A DNA stretch of 64,000 bases, taken from NCBI GenBank assembly GCA_965199595.1, contig OZ241182.1, positions 868,001 to 932,000 on the forward strand, written 5' to 3'. The stretch's first letter is position 1. Each line of letters opens with the position of its first letter. The notes beneath the pieces were generated by a model that ran no database searches, was not told the DNA's origin, and saw only the letters and a program-made list of their open reading frames with translations. This DNA is from JBBROS01 sp965199595 (GTDB lineage Bacteria > Pseudomonadota > Alphaproteobacteria > Acetobacterales > Acetobacteraceae). The position numbers and the translations under genes are program-made. Positions 39,865-48,220 of this stretch are shown in pieces.

Positions 39865-39902
39865 CGCGCCGGGGCGGGAAACCGCCCCGGCGCGCTTGTG
39901 TT
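39865..39902 (+). terminator. Terminator of the atpHAGDC operon
   Basis: A perfect 13-bp stem (CGCGCCGGGGCGG with its complement) closed by a GAAA tetraloop, 36 bases after atpC and followed by CTTGTGTT. Very stable; the T-tract is weak but present. Confidence 0.9.
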
Positions 39903-39945
39903 CGGGCTCCGCTATGACACCGACATCGCCACGAACGGATAGCCA

Positions 39946-40776
39946 ATGAAGCACTGGGCGCTCGAAGACATCGCTTGGGACAAGTTCGAGCCGGGCAAGG
40001 TTGATCCTGACATCGTGGCGCTGGTGAAGGCGGCGGCGATGGTCGAGCGGAATGGCATTGATTACGCCGTGTACCTGGGCCGGGTGTTTGTCGATGATCC
40101 GGACTTTCGGATGGCAAGCGACAACTGGGCGGTCGAGGAGGTGCAGCATGGCGATGCGCTGGGGCGCTGGGCGATGCTGGCCGATCCCGGCTGGGATTTC
40201 GAGGCGGCGTTCCAGCGGTATCGTGCGGGATACAAGCTGCCGCTGGATGCGGATGCGTCGATCCGGGGCAGCCGAACCGGTGAGCTGATCGCGCGCTGCA
40301 TGGTCGAGACCGGGACCAGCAGCTATTACACGGCACTGGCGGAGGCGACGGACGAACCGGTGCTGGAGCAGGTATGCCGTCTCATCGCGGCGGACGAGTA
40401 CCGGCACTTCAAGTTGTTCTACGATCACATGAAGCGGTATCTGGCGCGCGAGAAGCTGGGCATGGTGCGGCGGCTGCGCATCGCGGCCGGGCGCATCACC
40501 GAGAGCGAGGATGACGAACTGGCCTATGCCTATCACTGCGGCAACGAGCCGGAGGGGATGGAGTACAAGCATGAGCGCTGCATCGCCGCCTATATGGGCC
40601 GGGCCATGGGGTTCTATCGCCGGCGGCATATCGAGCGCGGGATGAGCATGGTGCTGAAGTCGGTGGGCCTGCCGCCGCGCGGCCGCCTGTCGGCGGGCGT
40701 GACGAAGCTGGCCTGGGCGTTGCTGCAGCGCCGCCGCCGCAAGTTCGACGCCGACCTGGCTGCCGCCGCGGCGTAA
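39946..40776 (+). CDS. Ferritin-like diiron protein (acyl-ACP desaturase-like)
   Basis: 276 residues, soluble, all-helical. Two EXXH motifs stand out, EEVQH (residues about 65-69) and DEYRH (about 150-154), with further Glu in AAMVERNG and MVETGTSSYY, giving the six-ligand diiron pattern of ferritin-like oxygenases and acyl-ACP desaturases (FA_desaturase_2). It may therefore be an oxygen-dependent lipid-modifying or other oxidase. The basic C-terminus (RRRRKF) has no membrane helix. It follows the atp terminator, so it has its own promoter. The substrate cannot be told from the sequence. Confidence 0.78.
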   Translation: MKHWALEDIAWDKFEPGKVDPDIVALVKAAAMVERNGIDYAVYLGRVFVDDPDFRMASDNWAVEEVQHGDALGRWAMLADPGWDFEAAFQRYRAGYKLPLDADASIRGSRTGELIARCMVETGTSSYYTALAEATDEPVLEQVCRLIAADEYRHFKLFYDHMKRYLAREKLGMVRRLRIAAGRITESEDDELAYAYHCGNEPEGMEYKHERCIAAYMGRAMGFYRRRHIERGMSMVLKSVGLPPRGRLSAGVTKLAWALLQRRRRKFDADLAAAAA

Positions 40777-40793
40777 TCGGCCAGGCTCCCGGC

Positions 40794-41783
40794 ATGATGC
40801 GCATCATCGCCTTCCTGCTCCTGTTCGGCCCGGCCGCTGCGATGGCACAAGCGGCGGACCCGGCGTGGCAGCCGGTCTGGGATTTCCTGGTGCAGTCCGT
40901 GTGTGCGGATGGCCAGGGCCGGGCCATGGCGGGGGCGAGCCCGGTGGGCTGCGCCCGTCCGCGCAAGCTGCGGCTGGGCGAGCCTCTGCCGTATCACAAG
41001 CGGGACTGGCCCAATGTCTCGGACCGGGCACGGTATCCCTCCGGCTATCAGCAGAGCGACGCGCAGCCCATCATGACAGCGCTCGGCCCGGCTGTGCTGC
41101 ACACCTATGATTTCGGCGATGGCGGGCGAGTCTTTGGGCAGCTCGATGCCGGGGATGGCGGGCAGGTGGTGTTCTTCACGCCGAACAGCGCGGCGATCGG
41201 GGTGACGGAGGATGGCGGGGCGGGGTTGCAGCTGTTCATCGGGCCCGCCTGCACGCCGGTGGACTCCTGGGTGGTGGTGGACCGCAGCTTCTTGGCCCAA
41301 CCTCTGGGCGAGACGGTGGCCCGGCTGATCCGGCGGCTGGACCGCTGCCCGGACCGGCTGAACCAGGCCTATACGCGGTGGCGGGTGCTGCCGTTCGAGT
41401 TCCGCACCAGCGAGCGAGGGCAGGCAGGGCGGCTCGTTGCGCCCACGCTGGTGTCCGAGCATTTCGATGGCGGCGCGGTGGATGGCGCGCGGGCGATGGA
41501 GCGCATGTACTTCACCACCGCGCTGGGTTACACGCGGTGGGAGGCGTGGCGGAACCTGGTGGTGCGGGACCGCGGCGAGGACCGGCGGGAGGCGGCCGCG
41601 CTGATCGCCTCCGGGCGATGCGGGCCGACGCTGCCGGGCCTGTCGCCCGGGTGGGTGATGGTGGATTGCCGGGAGTGGACGCAGATCGTGCCGGCCGCTG
41701 CGCCAGAGGGCGATGCGCCGTTCGTGTGGCTCGATCGGCTGCGGGCGGCCCCGGCCACGGCGGCGCTGTTCGGAACCCGGTAG
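40794..41783 (+). CDS. Secreted protein of unknown function
   Basis: 329 residues. It begins with a Sec signal peptide (MRIIAFLLLFGPAAAMA-QA). The mature protein has several Cys (for example SVCADGQGRA, VGCARPRK, GRCGPTLPG, VDCREW) that may form disulfides, and Trp/Tyr-rich beta-like stretches. No domain recognised. It starts 17 bases after the diiron protein gene, in the same direction, so the two may be cotranscribed. ATGs at 40794 and 40797 are both possible. Confidence 0.75.
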   Translation: MMRIIAFLLLFGPAAAMAQAADPAWQPVWDFLVQSVCADGQGRAMAGASPVGCARPRKLRLGEPLPYHKRDWPNVSDRARYPSGYQQSDAQPIMTALGPAVLHTYDFGDGGRVFGQLDAGDGGQVVFFTPNSAAIGVTEDGGAGLQLFIGPACTPVDSWVVVDRSFLAQPLGETVARLIRRLDRCPDRLNQAYTRWRVLPFEFRTSERGQAGRLVAPTLVSEHFDGGAVDGARAMERMYFTTALGYTRWEAWRNLVVRDRGEDRREAAALIASGRCGPTLPGLSPGWVMVDCREWTQIVPAAAPEGDAPFVWLDRLRAAPATAALFGTR

Positions 41784-41826
41784 CGCCGGCTGCGTCAGAC
41801 TCAGGCCATCACAGAGCCGAGGCGCC

Positions 41827-43170
41827 ATGACCTCCATTGATACCGCCGCCCCGCAAGCCCGCCGTCCCCGCATCGTGGTGGTGGGGTCGGGCTTTGGCGG
41901 GCTGGCCGTGGTGCGGGGCTTGAAGGGGGCTGCGGCCGATATCACGCTGATCGACCGCACCAACCACACCTTGTTCCAGCCGCTGCTGTATCAGGTGGCG
42001 ACCGCGGCGCTGTCCCCGGCGGATATCGCCACCGCCACCCGCGCGGTGCTGCGGCGTGAGCGGAACGTCACCGTCATCATGGGTGACGTGACCGGGGTGG
42101 ACGCGGTGGCGCGGCAGGTGAGCCTGGCCGGGCACGGGGCGGTGGCGTTCGACATGCTCGTGCTCGCGACGGGGGCGGCATACAGCTATTTCGGGCATGA
42201 TGACTGGTCCGAGCACACGCTGGTGCTGAAGTCCGTCGATGATGCGCTGGCGATCAGGCGGCGGCTGCTGGGCGCGTTCGAGCGGGCGGAGGCGGCGGAG
42301 GACCCTGCCGAGGTGGCGCGGCTGATGACCTTCGTGGTGGTGGGCGGCGGGCCCACGGGCGTGGAACTGGCCGGGTCGATCGCGGAGCTGGCCCGCTCGA
42401 CGCTGGCGCGGGACTTCCGGCGCATCGACCCGGCGGCGGCGCGCATCCTGCTGTTCGAGGCCGGCAAGCGGCTGCTTTCGGCGTTTCCGCAGCCGATGTC
42501 GGACTACGCCGCCAAGACGCTGGGGGCGCTGGGCGTCACGGTGAAGCTGGGCGTGGGGGTGGATAAGATCGACGCGCAGGGGCTGCAGGCCGGAGGCGAG
42601 CGGGTGCCGACCGCGACGGTGCTGTGGTGCGCCGGCACCAGGGCACGGCCGGCGGCGGCGTGGCTGGGGGCGGCCGCGGCGAAGAACGGGGCGGTGAAGG
42701 TGGGGCCACGCTGCGAGGTGCCGGGGCATACGGAGATCTTCGCGATCGGCGATGTGTCTAGCCTCGATGGCGCGGACGGCAAGCCGCTGCCGGGCCTGGG
42801 CGCGGTGGCGCAGCAGCAGGGCGACTATGTGGGCAAGCTGATCGCCGGGCGGCTGGCGGGCCGGGCCGACCCGGCGCCCTTCGCCTATCGCAACCTGGGC
42901 ACCATGGCGGTGATCGGGCGTTCGAGGGCGGTGGCGGATTTCGGGTGGCTGCGGATGAAGGGCTTTCTGGCCTGGGTGGCGTGGTCGCTGGTGCACCTGA
43001 TGCTGCTGGTGGATTTTCGCAGCCGGGTCGCGGTGTATGCCAGCTGGGTGTGGTCCTGGTTCACCTATGGGCGCGGGGCGCGGCTGCTGACGGGGGGAAG
43101 GACGCCGGATCAGGGCCAGTCGGATCAGGTCCAGTCGGGCGCGGCGGTCTCCGGGGTCCGTTCGCGGTAG
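41827..43170 (+). CDS. ndh: Type II NADH:quinone oxidoreductase
   Basis: 447 residues. It has two Rossmann motifs, VVGSGFGGLAV for FAD and VVVGGGPTGVELAG for NADH, the quinone-side QPLLYQVATAALSP block, and EIFAIGDVSSL at the flavin. The C-terminus (WSLVHLMLLVDFRSR and WSWFTYGRGARL) is the membrane-binding region of NDH-2. It oxidises NADH without pumping protons. The ATG at 41827 is used; the frame opens earlier at 41713. The last 46 bases overlap the convergent glycosyltransferase gene. Confidence 0.95.
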   Translation: MTSIDTAAPQARRPRIVVVGSGFGGLAVVRGLKGAAADITLIDRTNHTLFQPLLYQVATAALSPADIATATRAVLRRERNVTVIMGDVTGVDAVARQVSLAGHGAVAFDMLVLATGAAYSYFGHDDWSEHTLVLKSVDDALAIRRRLLGAFERAEAAEDPAEVARLMTFVVVGGGPTGVELAGSIAELARSTLARDFRRIDPAAARILLFEAGKRLLSAFPQPMSDYAAKTLGALGVTVKLGVGVDKIDAQGLQAGGERVPTATVLWCAGTRARPAAAWLGAAAAKNGAVKVGPRCEVPGHTEIFAIGDVSSLDGADGKPLPGLGAVAQQQGDYVGKLIAGRLAGRADPAPFAYRNLGTMAVIGRSRAVADFGWLRMKGFLAWVAWSLVHLMLLVDFRSRVAVYASWVWSWFTYGRGARLLTGGRTPDQGQSDQVQSGAAVSGVRSR

Positions 43171-45416
43171 GCGTCGACGGCATCCAGGTTGCCGAGGGCG
43201 ATGGCCTCCAGCAGCTGCATGCTGGCGGTGATGTCGTCCTGCTCATAGAGGAAGAAGCCGGCCAGGCCGATGACGGCCTCGTTCTCGGGCTCCTGGCCGT
43301 CGGGGTGTTCGCCGGGTTCGGTGAGCAGGCGGAGTTCGAGCAGGTCCTGGGCGGTGGCGGTGAGGGTCACCCATTTGCGTCCGTGCCGGCCCAGCGAGCC
43401 GGCCAGGCTGGGGCCGTGTCGCACCTGGATGCGCCAGTCCACGTCATCATGCGGGGAGCCGAGCAGCAGCAGGCCGACGCGCAGCGGCCTGGTGTGCGGC
43501 GGCAGGCCGATGGCGAGCTGGCCGCCCTCCATGCGGGTCCAGCTGCCGGCGACTTCGGGGGCGGCCCAGCCGGTGCCGGTGCGGAACATCTCGCCGGCGC
43601 CGGCACCGGGCCAGAGGCGCAAGGCAGTGCTGCGGCCCAGGGCATGGTAGGCGCCGAGCCGGGCGATGGGGCGAGGGGCGGAGACCGGTGCCGGGTCACG
43701 CGCTGCCATGCGGAGCAGCTCGGTCTCGACCTGTTCGGCCAGGTCCCGCCACTGCCGCGGGCGGAAGCCGCTGGCGATGCGGGCGGCGATGGCCTCGCGA
43801 TAGGGGGCGTCGAAGGTCATGCGCTCCACCGCGCCGGCCAGGGCGGTGGCGGAGCCGGGCGGCACATAGACGGCGAAGTCGCCCCCGGCCTCGGGCAGCG
43901 AGGAGGTATCGGAGGCGATGACGGGCTTGTTGTAGCAGAGCGCCTCGGTGATCGGCAGGCCCCAGCCTTCGTAGGAGCTGGGGTAGAGGGTGAACAGGCA
44001 GCCGCGATAGAGGGCGGCGAGCCGGGTTTCGGAAACGGCCGAGACCATGTCGACCCGGCTGGCGAGCAGCTTGTCATCCTCCAGCATCTGATAGGCGCCG
44101 GCGCTGAGCCAGCCGCGCTTGCCGACGCAGACCAGTTTCGGAACCTTGGCGGCACCGTGCCGGGCGATCAGCTGCTGCCAGGCGGCGAAGGCCACGGCGT
44201 GACCCTTGCGGGATTCGACGGTGGAGACGAGCAGGGCGTAGGGCCCGGGCTCCGGGGCTTCGGCCGTGGCAGGTGTGGGCGTGGCGGGGGTGGGGGTGCG
44301 GGCGTCGGCGTCCAGGCGGATGACGGCGATGTTGGCGGGGTCGAGCCGATGGCCGAGCAGGCTGGCGGTCTGCAGCAGGTCGCGCTTGGTGGCTTCGGAG
44401 TTCACCAGCATGTGGTCGGCGTGTTCGAGCATGCCGATGACCCAGGGGATCACCTCGCGCCGGGCCGCCTTCACGAAGTGCTGCGGGGCCATGACCGGGA
44501 TGAGGTCGTGCACGAAGGGGATGTAGCGCACGCCATACTGCGCCTGTGCCGCGCGCACGAACAGGAAGTAGTTGTACAGCTGCCAGGAGGAGCCGAGATT
44601 GATCAGGAAGGCGCCGCGGGGGAAGGCGAAGGCGGGGGCGAGGGCCAGGCGCAGATGCAGCTGGTGCAGCGCGCTGATCCACTCGGGGTCGTTGCGGTCG
44701 CTGCTGGTGAGGCTCAGCGCGATGACATGGGAGAGCGCGTCGGCCGGGACCTCGAGCCAGTCGTCGCGGCCCTCGATGAAGCAGCAGAGGCGGATGGGGG
44801 TGGCGGCGCGGGCCAGGGCGTTGGTGATGATCTGGATCTGCACCCGCTGGATGCCGGTGGGCGGGCGGCCATGGGCGTAGTAGCCGATGAGGTCCGAGAC
44901 GTCGAAGGCGAGGGTGGTGCCGGTGGCGGCGTTCGGTGCGGTGATGGCCAGGGGGGCGGAGCCAGGGGAGGCGGCGCGCAGGATGCCGATCAGCTCGGCG
45001 CGCTTGCGGCCGCGGGCGCGGGCGATGGCGCGGTGCAGGGCGGTGGCGGCGTCGATCACGCGGGGATTGGCCTGGAAGGCCTGCAGGTAGTAGCGGCCGG
45101 CGCTGGTATGGTCGCCGCCGATGTTGAACAGGTGGCCAAGGTGCAGGTAGGCATCGGCATCGTCGGGCTTCAGGCGGGTGGCGCTCAGATAGGCGGCTTC
45201 CGCGGCGGCGGTGTGGCCCTGTTCCTTCAGGGCGTGGCCGAGCTGCACCCAGATGTGGGTGAGCGCCGGGTCGGAGTGGAGGGCGGCCTGGTAGGCGGCT
45301 GCGGCGCTGTTCCAATCCATGCGGTCGCGCGCCGCGTTGCCGCGGACGAGCTGGCGGTGGACGGCGGCGGTGACGCGCACGCCGGCGGAGCGGTGGGTTT
45401 TGAGGGCGAAAGCCAT
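43125..45416 (-). CDS. TPR-containing glycosyltransferase (GT1/GT4 fold)
   Basis: 763 residues. TPR units lie at about 20-130 (AAYQAALHSDPALTHIW, AEAAYLSATRLKPDDADAYL). A GT-B glycosyltransferase follows, with the acceptor-side FVHDLIPVMAPQHF and the nucleotide-sugar site YPSSYEGWGLPITEAL and PVIASDTSSLPEAGG. After the GT comes a C-terminal beta-rich stretch (about 600-720) containing FRTGTGWAAPEVAGSW, a motif seen as an accessory module on envelope glycosyltransferases. It probably acts in surface polysaccharide synthesis. Its start is two bases after the preceding gene. Sugar and acceptor unknown. Confidence 0.85.
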   Translation of the reverse strand: MAFALKTHRSAGVRVTAAVHRQLVRGNAARDRMDWNSAAAAYQAALHSDPALTHIWVQLGHALKEQGHTAAAEAAYLSATRLKPDDADAYLHLGHLFNIGGDHTSAGRYYLQAFQANPRVIDAATALHRAIARARGRKRAELIGILRAASPGSAPLAITAPNAATGTTLAFDVSDLIGYYAHGRPPTGIQRVQIQIITNALARAATPIRLCCFIEGRDDWLEVPADALSHVIALSLTSSDRNDPEWISALHQLHLRLALAPAFAFPRGAFLINLGSSWQLYNYFLFVRAAQAQYGVRYIPFVHDLIPVMAPQHFVKAARREVIPWVIGMLEHADHMLVNSEATKRDLLQTASLLGHRLDPANIAVIRLDADARTPTPATPTPATAEAPEPGPYALLVSTVESRKGHAVAFAAWQQLIARHGAAKVPKLVCVGKRGWLSAGAYQMLEDDKLLASRVDMVSAVSETRLAALYRGCLFTLYPSSYEGWGLPITEALCYNKPVIASDTSSLPEAGGDFAVYVPPGSATALAGAVERMTFDAPYREAIAARIASGFRPRQWRDLAEQVETELLRMAARDPAPVSAPRPIARLGAYHALGRSTALRLWPGAGAGEMFRTGTGWAAPEVAGSWTRMEGGQLAIGLPPHTRPLRVGLLLLGSPHDDVDWRIQVRHGPSLAGSLGRHGRKWVTLTATAQDLLELRLLTEPGEHPDGQEPENEAVIGLAGFFLYEQDDITASMQLLEAIALGNLDAVDAYRERTPETAAPDWT

Positions 45417-45418
45417 GC

Positions 45419-46750
45419 TCAGCGGGCCGGGCGGGCGAGCACGGTGTCGTACATGGCGCGCACCCGCTCCCGATAGCGGTCCATGCTGAACGCCTGGGCC
45501 TGCACCAGGCCGCGGGCGCGCAGCTCGGCACAGAGCGCATCGTCGGTGGCGAGGCGCTGCAGCCCGGCGGCGATGCTGTCCACGTCATAGGCGTCCACGA
45601 ACAGGGCGGCGTCCCCGGCCACTTCGGCCAGCGAGCCTTCGCGGGTGGTGAGCACCGGGGTGCCCACCAGCATCGCCTCCAGCACCGGCAGGCCGAAGCC
45701 TTCGTACAGCGAGGGGAAGGTGATGGCGCGGGCACCGCGGACCAGGGTGCCCAGCATGTCCTGCGAGACGTATTCGATCTGGCGGATGCGGCGGTCTGCC
45801 GGGTCGCGGTTCTGCAACAGGGCGGCTTCGGTGGCGGCCTGCCAGCCGCGGGCGGTGACGATCACCAGCGGGGTTTCGATGTCGCTGGCGAGGTAGGCCT
45901 GCAGCAGCCGCGCCACGTTCTTCTTGGGTTCGATGGAGCCGAAGAACAGGAAGTAGCCGCCGGGCCGGAGCTGGAAGCCGTCGTGCAGCAGCCGGGCCAC
46001 CTCGGCGTCCGAGGGGGTGCGGGCGGGGGGCAGCACGGCCTGGTAGCTGTTGCTGACGCGGTCGCGGTCGGCTTTGGGGAAGAAGCCGAACAGGTCCTCC
46101 CGGCTGCGTTCGGACACGGTGCAGATGTGGTCGCCCCGGCGCAGGCACTCGGCGAGCAGGCGGAAGTGGGTGGGCTTGTGGTCCAGCGTGGCGTAGGGCA
46201 TGCGCAGCGGCACCAGGTCGTGCACCGTATAGATGTTGCGTGACCCGGCGACTGCGACCGGCACCGGATAGGTCCAGTGCATGATGGCCGGCGGGTTCGG
46301 CATCCGCACCTCCAGGAAGCGGCCGAAGGCTCGGAAGTACTGGCCGGCGAGCGGGAACAGGCTCTCGGCGTTCAGGATGCGGTCGAAGCGCGGCAGGCGC
46401 TCGGCGAGCGGGCGGGCCTCGACCAGGCCGTCGATCGGGATGTCGATGGCGGCGAGGCCGCGCCACGCCCGCAGCATCAGCCTGAACCAGCGGGGCGAGG
46501 GATAGCGGGGGCGGCGGTAGCCGCGCTCGGTCTGCAGCTGGTCGAAGAAGGCGACCTGGCGCATGGCCGGGGCGGTGCCTGGCGGGATCTCCATGCCGTA
46601 GAGCACATCGACGGGGTGCCCGAGCCCTGCCACGCAGGCGCTGAGGGAGCGCGCATAGGTGGCGATGCCGGTGCCGCGGGGGATAGCCAGGTTGAGGCCG
46701 TCGATGCCGACCCGGTAGGCTGCTGCGTGACCTGGTCCGGCGCTGCTCAA
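45419..46750 (-). CDS. Glycosyltransferase family 4
   Basis: 443 residues, GT-B fold. N-terminal RVGIDGLNLAIPRGTGIATYARSL, the central YTVHDLVPLRMPYATLDHKP, and the donor site FGSIEPKKNVARLL with FPSLYEGFGLPVLEAM. It should transfer a hexose from a nucleotide sugar to a glycan or lipid carrier. Together with the next gene it forms a two-gene unit, probably for exopolysaccharide or LPS. The start is a TTG at 46750; no closer ATG is available. Confidence 0.88.
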   Translation of the reverse strand: MSSAGPGHAAAYRVGIDGLNLAIPRGTGIATYARSLSACVAGLGHPVDVLYGMEIPPGTAPAMRQVAFFDQLQTERGYRRPRYPSPRWFRLMLRAWRGLAAIDIPIDGLVEARPLAERLPRFDRILNAESLFPLAGQYFRAFGRFLEVRMPNPPAIMHWTYPVPVAVAGSRNIYTVHDLVPLRMPYATLDHKPTHFRLLAECLRRGDHICTVSERSREDLFGFFPKADRDRVSNSYQAVLPPARTPSDAEVARLLHDGFQLRPGGYFLFFGSIEPKKNVARLLQAYLASDIETPLVIVTARGWQAATEAALLQNRDPADRRIRQIEYVSQDMLGTLVRGARAITFPSLYEGFGLPVLEAMLVGTPVLTTREGSLAEVAGDAALFVDAYDVDSIAAGLQRLATDDALCAELRARGLVQAQAFSMDRYRERVRAMYDTVLARPAR

Positions 46751-46821
46751 GGCGGTGCAAGCCTTTGTAATGGGCCGCGTGCGGTATGCGATATCATGGG
46801 GCCGGTCAAGCTGGGCCGCCC

Positions 46822-46859
46822 GGGCGCGGCGGGTCGGGCGCGGCGGGTCGGGCGTGGCG
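46822..46859. repeat. 14-bp tandem repeat upstream of pqiA
   Basis: GGGCGCGGCGGGTC occurs twice in tandem, then a partial third copy with one change. It lies in the 174-bp gap between the glycosyltransferase and pqiA. No function is apparent. Confidence 0.7.
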
Positions 46860-46924
46860 TCAGGCGCAGCGGATCAAGCTCGCGTGGGTGGCGGTGGCGG
46901 CAGCGGTACGCCATGTTAAGAGGG

Positions 46925-48220
46925 ATGATGCGCGCCCCCTCCTCTCCCTTCCAAGCAGACGCGCTGCACGAGTGCCATGACTGCGGGCTGTTCCAGACCA
47001 TCGGCGTGCTGCGCCCGGGCGAGGTCGCGGCGTGTGACCGGTGCGGCGCCGTGCTGCGGCGGCGGCGGCGCAACAGCCTGTCCAGCACGCTGGCGCTGGC
47101 GCTGGCCGGGCTGCTGCTGATGCTGGTGGGGATGGCCTGGCCGTTGCTGAGCATCCGCATCACCGGGCAGGAGCGGACCACGACGCTGCTGCACCTGCCG
47201 GTGGCGTTCGAGAACGTGGACATGCCGATCCTGGCGATCGCCGTGCTCGCCACCACGCTGGCGGCCCCGCTGCTGCGGCTGCTCCTGACCGCCGCGGTGA
47301 TTGCCGGGCTGCGCACGAACCTCTCCCACGCCATCCTCGTCGCCATGGCCCGGCTTCGCGCCATCCTGCGGCCCTGGGCGATGATCGAGGTGTTCATGCT
47401 CGGCCTGTTCGTGGCCTATACGCGGCTCGAAGCCATCGCCACGGTGCAGCCGGGGCTCGCGATCTATGCGCTGGGCGGGCTGATGCTGCTGATCGCCTGG
47501 GCCGATGCGTGGCTCGATGAACATGCGATGTGGGAGGCGATCGCCCGGCAGGGGCCGCGCCCGGTCGCCACGCGCTCCGGCCAGCTGATCGGCTGCGACG
47601 CCTGCGGCCTGGTCAATCGCGGGCATGAAGGAGATGGCTGCGAGCGTTGTGCCACGCCGCTGCGGTTCCGCAAGCCGCAGTCGTTCACCCGGGCCTGGGC
47701 GCTGCTGCTGACCGGGGCGGTGCTGTATATCCCGGCGAACCTGTATCCGGTGCTGACGGTGATCCGCCTGGGCAAGGGGGCGCCGAGCACCATCCTGGGC
47801 GGCGTGGAGGAGCTGGTGGAGTATCGCATGTGGCCGCTGGCGGCGCTGGTGTTCCTGGCCAGCATCCTGGTACCGGTGCTGAAGCTGCTTGGCCTGGGTT
47901 TCCTGCTCATCATGGCGCAGCGGCGCAGCGCCTCGAACCTGTATGACCGCACGCGGCTGTACCGGCTGGTGGAGTTCATCGGGCGCTGGTCGATGATCGA
48001 CGTGTTCATGGTGGCGATCCTGACGGCGCTGGTGCGGATGGACCGGCTGGCTTCGGTGACGCCGGGCTATGGGGCGGTGGCGTTCTGCGGCGTGGTGGTG
48101 CTGACGATGCTGTCGGCGATCGCCTTCGACCCCCGGTTGATGTGGGACCGGGCCGGGGCGAATGCCCAGACCGAACCCGAACAGGAGCCGCTTCGTGCGG
48201 CAGAGGCGATCCCGGCATGA
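46925..48220 (+). CDS. pqiA: PqiA-like inner-membrane protein
   Basis: About 431 residues in two homologous halves. Each half starts with zinc-ribbon pairs (CHDCGLF with CDRCGAVL; CDACGLV with CERCATPL) and has four membrane helices. It is the inner-membrane part of the Pqi lipid-transport system. ATGs at 46913, 46925 and 46928 are all close to AAGAGGG; I used 46925. The longer frame from 46277 is an artefact. Overlaps pqiB by 4 bases. Confidence 0.93.
   Translation: MMRAPSSPFQADALHECHDCGLFQTIGVLRPGEVAACDRCGAVLRRRRRNSLSSTLALALAGLLLMLVGMAWPLLSIRITGQERTTTLLHLPVAFENVDMPILAIAVLATTLAAPLLRLLLTAAVIAGLRTNLSHAILVAMARLRAILRPWAMIEVFMLGLFVAYTRLEAIATVQPGLAIYALGGLMLLIAWADAWLDEHAMWEAIARQGPRPVATRSGQLIGCDACGLVNRGHEGDGCERCATPLRFRKPQSFTRAWALLLTGAVLYIPANLYPVLTVIRLGKGAPSTILGGVEELVEYRMWPLAALVFLASILVPVLKLLGLGFLLIMAQRRSASNLYDRTRLYRLVEFIGRWSMIDVFMVAILTALVRMDRLASVTPGYGAVAFCGVVVLTMLSAIAFDPRLMWDRAGANAQTEPEQEPLRAAEAIPA

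Noticed and set aside
42945..45476. 843-codon plus-strand open frame opposite the TPR glycosyltransferase
   Set aside because: Gly/Ala/Asp-rich antisense frame; the minus strand has clear glycosyltransferase motifs.
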